NCBI GenBank assembly: GCA_905372095.1 | Contig: CAJPNK010000001.1 | Coordinates: forward strand, 310,001 to 374,000 | Direction of reading: 5' to 3' | Length of the DNA stretch: 64,000 bases | Source: Candidatus Saccharimonadota bacterium | GTDB taxonomy: Bacteria; Patescibacteriota; Saccharimonadia; Saccharimonadales; Saccharimonadaceae | Part shown: positions 33,485-42,518 of the stretch, in pieces | Position numbering within the stretch: position 1 is the first letter of the stretch | Layout of the letters: every line of letters begins with the position of its first letter | Position numbers and translations under genes: made by a program | Notes under the pieces: generated by a model | What the model was told of the DNA's origin: nothing | What the model saw: only the letters and a program-made list of their open reading frames with translations | Database searches by the model: none

Positions 33485-35119
33485 TTGGGTAGTCGAATGA
33501 TGACGCTTACTCTTGCTAATTCTGTGAAAATCGACGATAATATACGAATAATGCCAGAGTTGAATCAAATTGGCGCCCACTTGCGGGCAGGTGTTATATG
33601 TGCACAGCGGCAGTCTGATGAGCGGCAGCAAATACTTAGTCAGGCTGATAAAATTAATGTCGTTGGTGCTGGCGGCATGTTGACGGCGGCTTACGAGCAG
33701 CTGCGCAACGCCGCTGAAAATACCGAGGAGCACTTGCTGCTACAAAATGCTATCCGGCGGTTTTTCAAACAATCGTTTATTGTTCGCGATGAGGCGTTGG
33801 TCCGCAAAAGCGGCGAAGAATTGGTGGTTGAATTGACTTTTGCGGGATATTTGCCCAACGATAGCGTGTCGCGCAGCCAAATCAAAGAGATTTCAAAACT
33901 AGCAACAGCGCACTATAAAGCGTATGAAAAGCTGATTGCTGATCGTTCAATCAATTTGGATCGTTCTTCGGCATGGCTGTTAGAAACTCTGTCGGTATTG
34001 GCGGCGAATGTATTGGTTGATCACGCTGGCGATCATGCGTTTATTGATTTTGCGTATGAATATTTCGAGACAGCAATTCCGCGGGATGCGCTGCAATCGA
34101 CTTCGGCTGATGAATATGGAGCTGCGCTTTATGTGGCTATTCAGCAGGCGCTGATGAAGAGCGACGTAGCCACGGTGCGCGCAGGGCTATTGGTGCGTTA
34201 TGGAACGAGTGTTGAATCGCTTGAGGCTTTTGTTGAATTTAATCGTAAAATTGATAAGATGCTGCGCAGCACGTCGGTCGAAGAGCTGCGCCGCGTGGTT
34301 GATCGGCAGGGGGCGCCGCTGCGCGTTATTCGCCATATGATGGAGACGCAAGACGACTTCCCGGCGTTGTTGCAAAAACGCGAGGCATTTCTCGACGAAT
34401 TTGAGCGGCAAGTGAACCGTGAATATTCTAGCATGATGGCGCGAATTAACCGGGCTATTATGCGCAGCGTGGTCTTCTTGGTAATTACTAAGTTTTTGAT
34501 TGGCATCGCTATTGAAGTGCCGTATGACCTGTGGGCGCACGGACAAATTGAGTGGTTAGTATTGATGATCAATTTGTTCTTCCCGCCGATATACATGGTG
34601 TTGCTGCGCTTAACGCTGAATGTGCCGGGATACGCAAATACCGAAGCGCTGATTAAACGGGTCGATCAGATGCTCTACGGCGGCGATAATACTGTACTGA
34701 TGCGGCGGCAATTAGCGGGACGGACGTATAGCTCGATGTTTTCGATTATGTACGGCGTAATGAGTCTGGCGGTGTTCGCGCTGGCGACTTGGCTGCTGAC
34801 GTTGATTGGTTTTTCACCAGTGCATATTATTATTTTCTTTGTATTTTTCTCGGCGGCGAGCTTCCTAGGCTTTCGCTTGAGCCGGTTGATTCGTGATCTC
34901 GAGATTGTGCGCAGTGCTAGCAACGGCTTTACCTTTGTACGCGATACGCTGTATTTGCCGTTTGTAGTCGCTGGTCGGTGGATGAGTGATAAATACGCGC
35001 AGGTTAATATTGTGTCGATGGTGTTGGATATGTTAATTGAATTACCGCTCAAAACCATCTTGCGCAAGATTCGGCAATGGGCAGCTTTTATTGATGATAG
35101 AAAGGACAGTATATCATGA
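33485..35119 (+). CDS. Membrane protein of unknown function, four C-terminal helices
   Basis: A protein of up to 544 residues: a long helical, charged N-terminal region (about 25-310) followed by four membrane helices (about 317-335, 350-372, 415-440 and 443-462) and an amphipathic C terminus. No family is recognised. The start is uncertain: TTG 33485 follows AGGAG by 11 nt, but ATGs at 33497, 33500 and 33551 are in frame, and the last lies 7 nt after a weak TAATAT. It overlaps folD by ATGA, so the two are coupled. Confidence 0.7.
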   Translation: MGSRMMTLTLANSVKIDDNIRIMPELNQIGAHLRAGVICAQRQSDERQQILSQADKINVVGAGGMLTAAYEQLRNAAENTEEHLLLQNAIRRFFKQSFIVRDEALVRKSGEELVVELTFAGYLPNDSVSRSQIKEISKLATAHYKAYEKLIADRSINLDRSSAWLLETLSVLAANVLVDHAGDHAFIDFAYEYFETAIPRDALQSTSADEYGAALYVAIQQALMKSDVATVRAGLLVRYGTSVESLEAFVEFNRKIDKMLRSTSVEELRRVVDRQGAPLRVIRHMMETQDDFPALLQKREAFLDEFERQVNREYSSMMARINRAIMRSVVFLVITKFLIGIAIEVPYDLWAHGQIEWLVLMINLFFPPIYMVLLRLTLNVPGYANTEALIKRVDQMLYGGDNTVLMRRQLAGRTYSSMFSIMYGVMSLAVFALATWLLTLIGFSPVHIIIFFVFFSAASFLGFRLSRLIRDLEIVRSASNGFTFVRDTLYLPFVVAGRWMSDKYAQVNIVSMVLDMLIELPLKTILRKIRQWAAFIDDRKDSIS

Positions 35120-35931
35120 AACAGTTAAACGGCAAGGAACTGCAGGGTTTTATCAAACAGCGCCAGGCGCGCCAAGTACGAAACCTGCGCCAAGAATATG
35201 GTGTGGTACCAAAACTAGTTATTATAATGAGCAAAAACGCTAGCCAAGCGATTCAAACGTATGTTCGGATGAAAACACGTTACGCAGCAGATATTCTGAT
35301 TGATGTTAACGTACAAGCAGTCGCGCAAGCTGATATAGTAGCGGCGATTGAGCAAGCTAATAACGATCCAGCGGTACAGGGAATAATTTTGCAATTGCCG
35401 ATTGATGACGTGTCGCAGACCGAAAAGCTGTGCCAATTAATCGCGCCAGAGAAAGATGTTGATGGTTTAGGGGCTAGTAGTATCTATCCGAGCGCTACTG
35501 CGCAGGCAATCGATTGGCTATTGGCTGGGTATAATATCGAGCTATCGGATAAGCAAATTGCTATCGTGGGCCGCGGTAAGCTTGTCGGAGCGCCGCTCGA
35601 AAAAATGTGGCAGCAGCGCGGTCTAAACGTGCAGGTCTACGACAAGACAAATCCAGCTACCGCAGACAGTTTGCAAAAATGTAACGTAATTGTAACGGCG
35701 ACCGGCGTGCCGCACTTGATCACCTCCGAAATGATCGCGCCAGAGACGGTAGTGGTGGATGCTGGTACGGCGAGCGAAGGCGGCGTGTTGGTCGGCGATG
35801 TTGACGATGCAGTTCGCCAGCGCAGCGATATTACGATTACACCGCAAAAGGGCGGTGTCGGTCCGTTGACATACGCAGTATTATTTGATCATCTGATTGA
35901 GGCGTGCTTGCGGCGAGTTGGTAAGTTATAG
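35116..35931 (+). CDS. folD: Methylenetetrahydrofolate dehydrogenase/cyclohydrolase
   Basis: Bifunctional enzyme interconverting methylene-, methenyl- and formyl-tetrahydrofolate. The 271-residue protein has TYVRMK (catalytic Lys region, about 53-58), IILQLPI (about 94), PEKDVDG (about 113), the dinucleotide loop GRGKLVGAPL (about 155) and TPQKGGVGPLTYAVL near the end. With GlyA it forms a one-carbon pathway that supplies formyl groups, for example for initiator tRNA. Expressed from an upstream membrane-protein gene by ATGA overlap. Confidence 0.95.
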   Translation: MKQLNGKELQGFIKQRQARQVRNLRQEYGVVPKLVIIMSKNASQAIQTYVRMKTRYAADILIDVNVQAVAQADIVAAIEQANNDPAVQGIILQLPIDDVSQTEKLCQLIAPEKDVDGLGASSIYPSATAQAIDWLLAGYNIELSDKQIAIVGRGKLVGAPLEKMWQQRGLNVQVYDKTNPATADSLQKCNVIVTATGVPHLITSEMIAPETVVVDAGTASEGGVLVGDVDDAVRQRSDITITPQKGGVGPLTYAVLFDHLIEACLRRVGKL

Positions 35932-35936
35932 TAATT

Positions 35937-36311
35937 CTATCGCTTATCGTTCAGCGCTTCTTTGGCGTGGATGACAACTTGGCTAGGTGTTAGATTAGCC
36001 TTGACGATATAACTATGAATACCTAGGTTACGCAGCTCGGCAGGTGCCTCTTCTTCGCCTAGGTTGGTTAGAATGATAACTGGCGTATTAGCATTAGCGG
36101 GTTGTTGGCGGATTTTTCGCAGCGCTTCGGTGCCGTTCATATTCGGCATTTGCAGATCAAGCAAAATGATGTCAGGATTAGCATGCTGAACCACTTTAAC
36201 GCCAGTCTCGCCGTCGCTGGCAGTAACCACATCGAATCCAGCCGCCTCGAACTTCATCCGGTACATTTGGTTGATTACTTGATCGTCCTCGATAATAGCG
36301 ATAGTTGTCAT
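35937..36311 (-). CDS. Single-domain response regulator
   Basis: A 124-residue receiver domain with acidic pocket Glu8-Asp9-Asp10, phosphoacceptor Asp52 (ILLDLQMP), Thr82 (IILTN) and Lys104 (YIVKANL). There is no output domain, so it must act by protein contact, like CheY or Spo0F. Start 36311 is fixed by TATTAT 6 nt upstream. It is divergent from a histidine kinase gene across 78 bp, and the two presumably form one signalling pair. Confidence 0.9.
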   Translation of the reverse strand: MTTIAIIEDDQVINQMYRMKFEAAGFDVVTASDGETGVKVVQHANPDIILLDLQMPNMNGTEALRKIRQQPANANTPVIILTNLGEEEAPAELRNLGIHSYIVKANLTPSQVVIHAKEALNDKR

Positions 36312-36389
36312 GTTTTTATAATAGCATATCCCAGTTACTTTTCGAGTAAGCTCTAGCGTTATCGTCGAGAAAAGTGTACTATAAAAGCA

Positions 36390-37643
36390 ATGAAGCGGTT
36401 TTTTGGTAGAGTTCGCCGTCCATCGTATCGTTCGCAGCAAGTTGTGGACGTTCTGACGCGCAAAATGGTTGATGCCAAAGACATTGATACATTGCTAAAT
36501 AGCTATTTAGAAACTTTTGTTAGTGTACTGCAAGTACGTTTTGCTGGCGTGGCTTTTTGCGATCAATATCACCAGCCGTATATTGCTGGCAAGCGTAATG
36601 TGCCGGCATGGTTGGACTCGCAGACGCTTGGTTCTGGCGACATTGGTGATTATGCTCGATATGGTATTGCAGCAATCTTACCGCTATGCGTTGCTGATCA
36701 GAAAATTGGTTGCCTGGTAATTGGCGAGCGGCGTGATGGCTGCGAGATTCGCAGTAAGGAATTTGAGCTGTTTGATGTTTTGGCGCGTAATCTATCGGTG
36801 GCGCTTTTGAACATGTTTCGCCTAGAGGAGATTCGCCGCTTAGCTGGAAATTTAGAGAAGGAAGTCGATGAGGCGACCAGTCAGCTGCGCCAGTCCAACA
36901 AAAGATTGCAGGCCCTGGATGCCACTAAAGATGAGTTTGTCAGTATGGCCAGCCACCAGCTGCGGACGCCGCTGACCAGCGTGAAGGGCTACCTGAGTAT
37001 GGTTCTCGAGGGCGACGCTGGCGAGATTACACCGCCGCAGCGGCAGCTGCTAGAAGAGGCTTTTCGCAGCAGCGAGCGGATGGTGCGATTGGTTAGTGAT
37101 TTTTTGAACGTGAGCCGTTTGCAGACTGGTAAATTTATTATCAATCGTACAGCGGTCAATTTATCGCAGCTGGTTGCCGAAGAGGTTGCGAACGTAGATC
37201 AGGTGGCAAATACGCATAAGGTCAAGGTCACGTATCGCCAGCCAGCGCGTTTTCCGCTGCTGTATCTAGACGACACCAAGATTCGCCAAGTTATTATGAA
37301 TTTCATTGATAACGCTATTTATTATTCACCAGACGCTAATACGGTAAAGGTCCGATTGTCAATTGAAGATGGCCAGGCAGTTTTGCGGGTAATCGATAAG
37401 GGAATGGGTGTATCGCCATCTGCCAAGAAAAAGCTCGGCACTAAGTTCTTTCGCGGCGACAACGCTCGGCGGCAGCGGCCAGACGGCACGGGGATCGGCT
37501 TGTTCTTGGCGAAGAAAGTAGTCGAAGGGCATGGCGGTACGATGATTTTCGAATCGGAGCTCGGCAAGGGTAGTACTTTTGGCTTTCGGCTACCGATTGC
37601 GGAGTTAAAGTCGCCGCCAGCTCTAGACGGCAGCAAAGCATAA
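36390..37643 (+). CDS. Soluble GAF-domain sensor histidine kinase
   Basis: A 417-residue cytoplasmic kinase with no membrane helix. Residues about 20-150 look like a GAF sensor, a coiled coil follows (about 150-178), then HisKA with [10 protein letters not shown] (phosphoacceptor His189), N-box [12 protein letters not shown] (about 302), G1 DKGMGVS (about 338) and G2 [18 protein letters not shown] (about 368-385). TACTAT lies 7 nt before the ATG. Its likely partner is the divergent single-domain regulator. The signal is unknown. Confidence 0.9.
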   Translation: MKRFFGRVRRPSYRSQQVVDVLTRKMVDAKDIDTLLNSYLETFVSVLQVRFAGVAFCDQYHQPYIAGKRNVPAWLDSQTLGSGDIGDYARYGIAAILPLCVADQKIGCLVIGERRDGCEIRSKEFELFDVLARNLSVALLNMFRLEEIRRLAGNLEKEVDEATSQLRQSNKRLQALDATKDEFVSMASHQLRTPLTSVKGYLSMVLEGDAGEITPPQRQLLEEAFRSSERMVRLVSDFLNVSRLQTGKFIINRTAVNLSQLVAEEVANVDQVANTHKVKVTYRQPARFPLLYLDDTKIRQVIMNFIDNAIYYSPDANTVKVRLSIEDGQAVLRVIDKGMGVSPSAKKKLGTKFFRGDNARRQRPDGTGIGLFLAKKVVEGHGGTMIFESELGKGSTFGFRLPIAELKSPPALDGSKA

Positions 37644-37660
37644 ATGGTATACTTTTATTT

Positions 37661-38104
37661 ATGAAGAGGAAGATGGGATTTATCATAGGCGGCGGCCTGA
37701 CGGTTATAGCAGCTGTTGTCGCTGCGGCAGCACTGGGATATCTTTACGGCGGCGTAAAAACGCCAGAACAGCGCGCGCTGGTTTACTATAATGTGTGCGG
37801 AAATGATATCATTGATAAGTTTAATGGTAGTATATCTTCCCCTGATAATCTGAAGAAGATTGCTGGCGAAATAGAAAAAAAGAATCACTACGCTGATGAC
37901 GCCACGTGTGTTGTTGCCTTGTATTTTTATCATACGACCGCAGATGCGAACGGTCATAGCCAGAAGACGGACGAGTTATATAACAAAATAAAAAACCTGT
38001 CAGACAAAGGAATATACGCTAGCGGCAGGCTGAAGGTGCCAGTTAATGTTGAGCAGTTAAATTTGCTGCGCAGCAAGCAATCAGTTCCGGAGAATAAGCA
38101 ATAA
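37661..38104 (+). CDS. Small exported or membrane-anchored protein
   Basis: A 147-residue protein with a basic start, one hydrophobic helix (about 6-29) and an extracellular-type hydrophilic domain with two cysteines (CGND, TCVV) that could form a disulfide. No domain recognised. TATACT (37648-37653) is 7 nt before the ATG. The stop overlaps the ATG of the next gene by one base (TAATG), so it is probably cotranscribed with, and functionally linked to, the large secreted protein. Confidence 0.7.
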   Translation: MKRKMGFIIGGGLTVIAAVVAAAALGYLYGGVKTPEQRALVYYNVCGNDIIDKFNGSISSPDNLKKIAGEIEKKNHYADDATCVVALYFYHTTADANGHSQKTDELYNKIKNLSDKGIYASGRLKVPVNVEQLNLLRSKQSVPENKQ

Positions 38105-40887
38105 TGCACAAGGGGCTGCTGCGTGGCTTGAAGTGGTGGCTTAGCTGTTTTGTTATTGTGGCAGCAGCAGGTATTGTTTGCTTGCTAAGAAATGATACGT
38201 CTTATGCAACTTATGGCTGGGGGTCTGGTCGTAATGATATGGAGCGGCAGGCTTGGAATGGTGATCCGTGCGGCGATTATATTAATCACCCGTGTGCTGT
38301 TTGGTGGGCATCTTATCATAATACGAACTATTTCAGTATGGTGGGATCTACGCCAAGCAATCCGATCGAGATGGACTGGAACGCGACGGCAATATATTTT
38401 ACGATACGAGGATCGTGGAACACCCAGCGGTTTCGTAATCCAATTAGAATTTACTCTCTGTTCACTTTCAATGGGCAGGGTAGGTCTGTTTGGGTAACCA
38501 ATCCAGCAGGTCATATAGACGGTAACGGCAATTATTTCTTTAATAGAGGCTACTATGGCGGCGGCGGTCCTGAGTATCAATGGATAAACGGCGAGAGCGA
38601 AAAAGACCAATTAGATTTAGGTGCTGACGTTAATGGTGTCGGTCAACCTGGCGGCCCGTCAGAGCTGGTTACGTTTGGTGCGAAAAGCTGTCTGGCAGTC
38701 ATGAGAGGTAATAAAGTATACACTTATAGCGGCTCTCATGTTAACTGCGGTACTGATAATATCTCACTGTGGGTACGCCGTAAACCGCGACCTAGCGGCT
38801 GGAAGGTCCAAGGTGAAAGCTATATCTATAATCGTTCCGACAACAAGACTTATGCGAATTATAATAATTCTAATGCTTTTGGTACCTCTCGCCCGTACGC
38901 CGAGCGGCATCTAGACGGTAAGCCTGATGTCTTTCCTGGAAAACAGGCCGAATTTATAGCGACTCTTCGGAATACTCCATATTCAAATTATCAGCATACA
39001 AATTCTAGCGTACAAGTAGTTATAGAATCGGCATATTTTAATAATCTGCACGATGTTGCTAGCTGTGCCGGTAAGGATTGGCGCCATTGCGGTGGTAGCA
39101 ATAATGGACATAGAGTTCTCATTGCACGCGGAGCGGTCAGTAATATTTATAATAATAAATGCCGGTCAGCGCTTAATAACTTAGTGCAAAGTCCTAATAA
39201 TACAAATACTTGGAGTGGTCGAGACGGCGACGATTGTATGAAGATTCGCGCGCCTAGCGACGGCAGTCGAGCGGGGTCTTATATATGTACGCAGATATGG
39301 TGGTCATGGCCAAATTCAGTAGCAGGCGGGGGTTGGGCTTCGAGCGAACCTGCCTGCGCAAGGGTGGCTTCGGACTTTAATTTGGTGCCAGGAGTCGGCT
39401 CGGCGGGCGGGTCAACGGCTATTGGCGTACTAGAACAAGGTAATGCGACAACGTTAGATAGCACCATATACAATACGGGCGGGCGTCGCGAAGCTGGCGG
39501 CAGTAGTGATGCCGATGTCTTTACGTTTGCCTTCACTGGATCGGCCGCGGAAATGTCGGATGGTCAACTGGGCAGTATACTAAATGGCATATTCAATAAG
39601 AATGACGGAGACAGGCATTATGCCGATACGACCTATGGCGCAGGCGTGAATACATGCTCTTGGCTCAACTCTCAGCCTCAGTTGTCTGGTAAAATTAGCG
39701 ATTGTACGCCAACAAATAACAAGCAGAGTGCTTTTGACAGGACTGAAGTTATTGATACATCGGCGCTTGATACGGCGCGATACAAGATTGGCGATGTAAT
39801 TTGCCGGGTAGCTACTGTTAATAAGTATAACTGGGATACAACGGGAGATTCTTCAAAACGCCGCGTATCGTATCCGCGTTGCTACCGTATTTCCAAGAGG
39901 CCAATGGTACAAATCTGGGGTGGCGATGTGCGTGTCGGGTCGAGCAATATCGCGAATGCTTTAGTCACCCAACAGTATAAGTCGGGTATCTATACTGGCG
40001 GCGCGCGTACGCTGACTATGAGTGGCAATGCTCATTCGATCGGCAGCTGGGGTGAGTATGGTATGTTTGCGCCAGAAATTTCCTCGTATAGCCGGTCAAA
40101 TGTTGTGTCGGCATCAGGAGGTGCTCTTTCTGGCATGGGTACGACATCGCGGTTGGGCATAGCGGCAGATAGCGAGTTAAATGGTCTAACATTTGCCAAT
40201 AATAAGGCTAGATATGGGCAATGGGGAACTATCGGCGCGCAAAATACTGTCAAATCTAGTTATTTTGGCGCTCAGCGTCCGTTGGCGGGCGAGAATATCT
40301 CGCTTAACGGACTGGACGGTTCGTACAAATTGTCATCGTCGCGAGCAATCGTGAATTTGTCGGGCGGCACTATTGGGATGGGTAGGTCGGTTATCATTGA
40401 TGCCGGTGACAAGACGGTGGTCGTAGACGGCGACATACGTTATGATACTGGTAATTTCTCTAGCGCTAGTCAATTGCCGCAGGTTGTAATTTATGCGCGC
40501 AATATCATTGTTAAGGATAGTGTGACTAATATTGATGCTTGGTTAATTGCTTCGGGTACTAATGCTGGCGTGGGTGGTGTAATCTCTACCTGCGAAGTTG
40601 ACGAGAGTAGTGTTCGATCAGCATTGATCCGATCTGATTATACTAGCGGATTGAAATCGACGGTTTGTGACAAGCCATTACAGATTAATGGGGTAGTGTC
40701 GGCGCGTGTTCTGCAGCTGCGCCGTACTCACGGAGCTGACGGTTCGGCTGGCAATGAGAATGGTTATACCACACCAGCGGAGATTATCAACGCGCGGATG
40801 GATACGTACTTGTGGGCCTATAATAAAGCTAACGCAAACAGCTCTATTTCAACCGACACCACAACCGAGTTGCCACCGCGGTATTAG
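38104..40887 (+). CDS. Large secreted protein of unknown function
   Basis: A 927-residue protein with a signal-like N terminus (basic, then a hydrophobic stretch about 12-30) and no other membrane helix or sortase signal. The mature part is rich in Asn, Ser, Gly, Tyr and Trp. The C-terminal third (about 600-860), with GGTIGMGRSVIIDAGDK and repeated short hydrophobic strands such as QVVIYARNIIV, reads like a right-handed beta-helix. Cysteines are frequent, suggesting disulfides outside the cell. A surface or released adhesin or glycan-active protein is possible, but nothing specific can be assigned. Confidence 0.75.
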   Translation: MHKGLLRGLKWWLSCFVIVAAAGIVCLLRNDTSYATYGWGSGRNDMERQAWNGDPCGDYINHPCAVWWASYHNTNYFSMVGSTPSNPIEMDWNATAIYFTIRGSWNTQRFRNPIRIYSLFTFNGQGRSVWVTNPAGHIDGNGNYFFNRGYYGGGGPEYQWINGESEKDQLDLGADVNGVGQPGGPSELVTFGAKSCLAVMRGNKVYTYSGSHVNCGTDNISLWVRRKPRPSGWKVQGESYIYNRSDNKTYANYNNSNAFGTSRPYAERHLDGKPDVFPGKQAEFIATLRNTPYSNYQHTNSSVQVVIESAYFNNLHDVASCAGKDWRHCGGSNNGHRVLIARGAVSNIYNNKCRSALNNLVQSPNNTNTWSGRDGDDCMKIRAPSDGSRAGSYICTQIWWSWPNSVAGGGWASSEPACARVASDFNLVPGVGSAGGSTAIGVLEQGNATTLDSTIYNTGGRREAGGSSDADVFTFAFTGSAAEMSDGQLGSILNGIFNKNDGDRHYADTTYGAGVNTCSWLNSQPQLSGKISDCTPTNNKQSAFDRTEVIDTSALDTARYKIGDVICRVATVNKYNWDTTGDSSKRRVSYPRCYRISKRPMVQIWGGDVRVGSSNIANALVTQQYKSGIYTGGARTLTMSGNAHSIGSWGEYGMFAPEISSYSRSNVVSASGGALSGMGTTSRLGIAADSELNGLTFANNKARYGQWGTIGAQNTVKSSYFGAQRPLAGENISLNGLDGSYKLSSSRAIVNLSGGTIGMGRSVIIDAGDKTVVVDGDIRYDTGNFSSASQLPQVVIYARNIIVKDSVTNIDAWLIASGTNAGVGGVISTCEVDESSVRSALIRSDYTSGLKSTVCDKPLQINGVVSARVLQLRRTHGADGSAGNENGYTTPAEIINARMDTYLWAYNKANANSSISTDTTTELPPRY

Positions 40888-40938
40888 TAGTTGTTTATTG
40901 CGCAAATAAGGTCAATCTGTTAAGATATCTGTAAGTGT

Positions 40939-41013
40939 GGCCTTATCGTCTAACGGTTAGGACACCAGGTTTTCATCCTGGCAATCCGGGTTCGATTCCC
41001 GGTAAGGTCACCA
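40939..41013 (+). tRNA. tRNA-Glu (anticodon UUC)
   Basis: Acceptor GGCCTTA/TAAGGTC, anticodon stem-loop CCAGG-UUUUCAU-CCTGG, T-arm GGTTCGATTCC, encoded ACCA. Confidence 0.96.
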
Positions 41014-41021
41014 TTATGGAA

Positions 41022-41049
41022 TCAAGAGGCTCTTTGGAGTCTTTTTTGT
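41022..41049 (+). terminator. Probable terminator of tRNA-Glu
   Basis: An AAGA-GG-CTC / GAG-TCTT hairpin with a two-base bulge is followed by a T run. Confidence 0.5.
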
Positions 41050-41059
41050 TTGTCCTTCA

Positions 41060-41099
41060 ATCTGTAGAATATACTCAAAATCTGTAAAACATAGTCAAA
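41060..41099 (+). repeat. Two tandem 20-bp direct repeats
   Basis: The units 41060-41079 and 41080-41099 both begin ATCTGTA and end TCAAA and match at 17 of 20 positions; a partial third copy (CTGTACG) follows. The 20-bp period is close to two helical turns, as in iteron-type binding sites. They lie about 100 bp before the leader RNA promoter. Confidence 0.6.
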
Positions 41100-41201
41100 C
41101 TGTACGCTCCAAAGTTGAGATTCATTATGACGTAGATATATAATTTAGTTTTTGTCATTACAAACCGAGACCTCTATGGCCTTATTATCAATAATGTTTG
41201 G

Positions 41202-41207
41202 TATAAT
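41202..41207 (+). promoter_or_regulatory. Extended -10 promoter of the leader RNA
   Basis: TGGTATAAT gives an extended -10 (TG-n-TATAAT) with no good -35. The start near 41213 is at the first base pair of the leader's outer stem. Confidence 0.65.
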
Positions 41208-41213
41208 GATAGG

Positions 41214-41350
41214 GTCTGGATTAAACAGTTAGATAAAAGCAGGTCTCTCGGAGATTCAGTTGAGCTGTAAAAGCGACAACTGTACGAAAGACTTAAGGAG
41301 CTCAACTCTTTCTGTTTGGTCCAGACAACCTAGTACGGTTGTCGTTTTTT
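41214..41350 (+). ncRNA. Attenuator or riboswitch-like leader RNA
   Basis: An outer stem GTCTGGA/TCCAGAC (41214-41220 with 41320-41326) continues as AAACAG/CTGTTT (41223-41228 with 41312-41317). Inside is AGTTGAGCT/AGCTCAACT (41258-41266 with 41299-41307). A terminator follows at 41324-41350, and its 5' arm shares three bases with the outer stem. CGACAACTGTAC (41274-41285) can instead pair over 12 bp with GTACGGTTGTCG (41333-41344), destroying the terminator. A downstream gene starts 24 nt later. It matches no riboswitch consensus that I know; a free-standing sRNA is the alternative. Confidence 0.6.
41324..41350 (+). terminator. Intrinsic terminator of the leader RNA
   Basis: GACAACC (41324-41330), 6-nt loop, GGTTGTC (41337-41343), then G and six T. 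Confidence 0.85.
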
Positions 41351-41374
41351 ATTATTTAACAGAAAGGAAGTAAA

Positions 41375-41881
41375 ATGAATAAAAAGCTTGGACCCGGATC
41401 ATTGCTTATCTTGAGCCTAGTGCTACTATATACAAGTGGCGCGGTCGAAGGAGCTCTAGGAGTAGGACTTGGCGTAGGTGGTCTAGTATGTCTAGTACTG
41501 GGAATTGCAGGTGGAGCAAAGAAGCTTTTCAAGGGTGGTGATAGTATAGAAAAACGAACTAGATCCACAGCCCGTGCAATACTATCAAGCTTTCTATTGG
41601 TGCGATCAGAGTGTAATTACCCTATCGAGTCACCTTCAGATAAAATTCGAATATATACTAACATATTGAAAATACGAGGATATAATGATGATGCAGTCAA
41701 AGGACTCATACACGAAGCTAAAAAGATTAGCGAAGTAAGGGACTCTGTAAAAGGTATTAGCTTAAATACATTGGTGCATGTGTTGGTGTCTCATGAATAC
41801 ACAAAGGACACGCATAAAGAGCTGACGGAATCACAACTAGAGATAGTTGATAGAATACTAAGTCAAATATATAGGGCGTAA
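41375..41881 (+). CDS. Membrane protein of unknown function (insert gene 1)
   Basis: A 168-residue protein: two N-terminal membrane helices (about 9-24 and 29-47, Gly-rich) and a charged cytoplasmic domain (about 55-168) that looks helical. No family recognised. AGAAAGGAAG precedes the ATG by 4 nt, unlike the leaderless starts of most neighbours. Codon use (frequent ATA, AGA, CTA, GTA) is more AT-rich than in flanking genes. It lies just downstream of the attenuator-like leader and two bases before insert gene 2. Confidence 0.7.
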   Translation: MNKKLGPGSLLILSLVLLYTSGAVEGALGVGLGVGGLVCLVLGIAGGAKKLFKGGDSIEKRTRSTARAILSSFLLVRSECNYPIESPSDKIRIYTNILKIRGYNDDAVKGLIHEAKKISEVRDSVKGISLNTLVHVLVSHEYTKDTHKELTESQLEIVDRILSQIYRA

Positions 41882-41882
41882 T

Positions 41883-42518
41883 ATGAATGCAGCAAGTATA
41901 GATTGGCTAATGGTTCTAGCTTTTGCAATCGTTGGCGGTGGTTTTATCGGGCTTGTAATGGGTCATAAGATTAAAGACGGTCCAGTAAAAGTCCTTACTA
42001 CTCCTATGATATTTCAGACTGGTGCAACTAATACTGTTCTGATAGTTATCGGACTAAGTCTTATTGCTTTATGTTTTACAGTAAGCATATGGCACGGTGT
42101 GGCAGCTATAGCTTTAGGCTTTATAACCGAGTCCTTCGTTGGCGCTAAGGTGATGTATGATGAAAAAGGCGGTATCGGTAAGGCTATTAAAACAACCATC
42201 ATCCTTCTGCTCGTGGTGTGTCTACCTTTTGGAGGCTACCAATACCACCAATATAACCGCTCACCAAACGAGAAAGACAAGTTGACCTTTATATATGAGT
42301 GCGATGAGTATTATACAAACGAGGTATTTAAGAGTGAGCGTTCACGAGATACAGCAAAAGCTATATGTAATTGTTTATGGCCGGATTTAGTCGGTAAATA
42401 TGGAACTATGGGAAAAATTAATGATGTAGCTAGATGGAGTGGTAGCGTAACTCATGGAGATAAAGAATTCAACCACATGAGCAAAGTGTGCTTGGATGAT
42501 TACCGCAACAGGAATTAA
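41883..42518 (+). CDS. Membrane protein of unknown function (insert gene 2)
   Basis: A 211-residue protein with four membrane helices (about 9-26, 48-64, 67-85 and 100-116) and a C-terminal domain with three or four cysteines (YECDEYY, AICNCLW, KVCLDD). No family is recognised. It starts 2 nt after the preceding stop, so it belongs to the same transcript, and shares its AT-rich codon use. Together the pair looks like an acquired two-gene unit beside tRNA-Glu. Confidence 0.7.
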   Translation: MNAASIDWLMVLAFAIVGGGFIGLVMGHKIKDGPVKVLTTPMIFQTGATNTVLIVIGLSLIALCFTVSIWHGVAAIALGFITESFVGAKVMYDEKGGIGKAIKTTIILLLVVCLPFGGYQYHQYNRSPNEKDKLTFIYECDEYYTNEVFKSERSRDTAKAICNCLWPDLVGKYGTMGKINDVARWSGSVTHGDKEFNHMSKVCLDDYRNRN

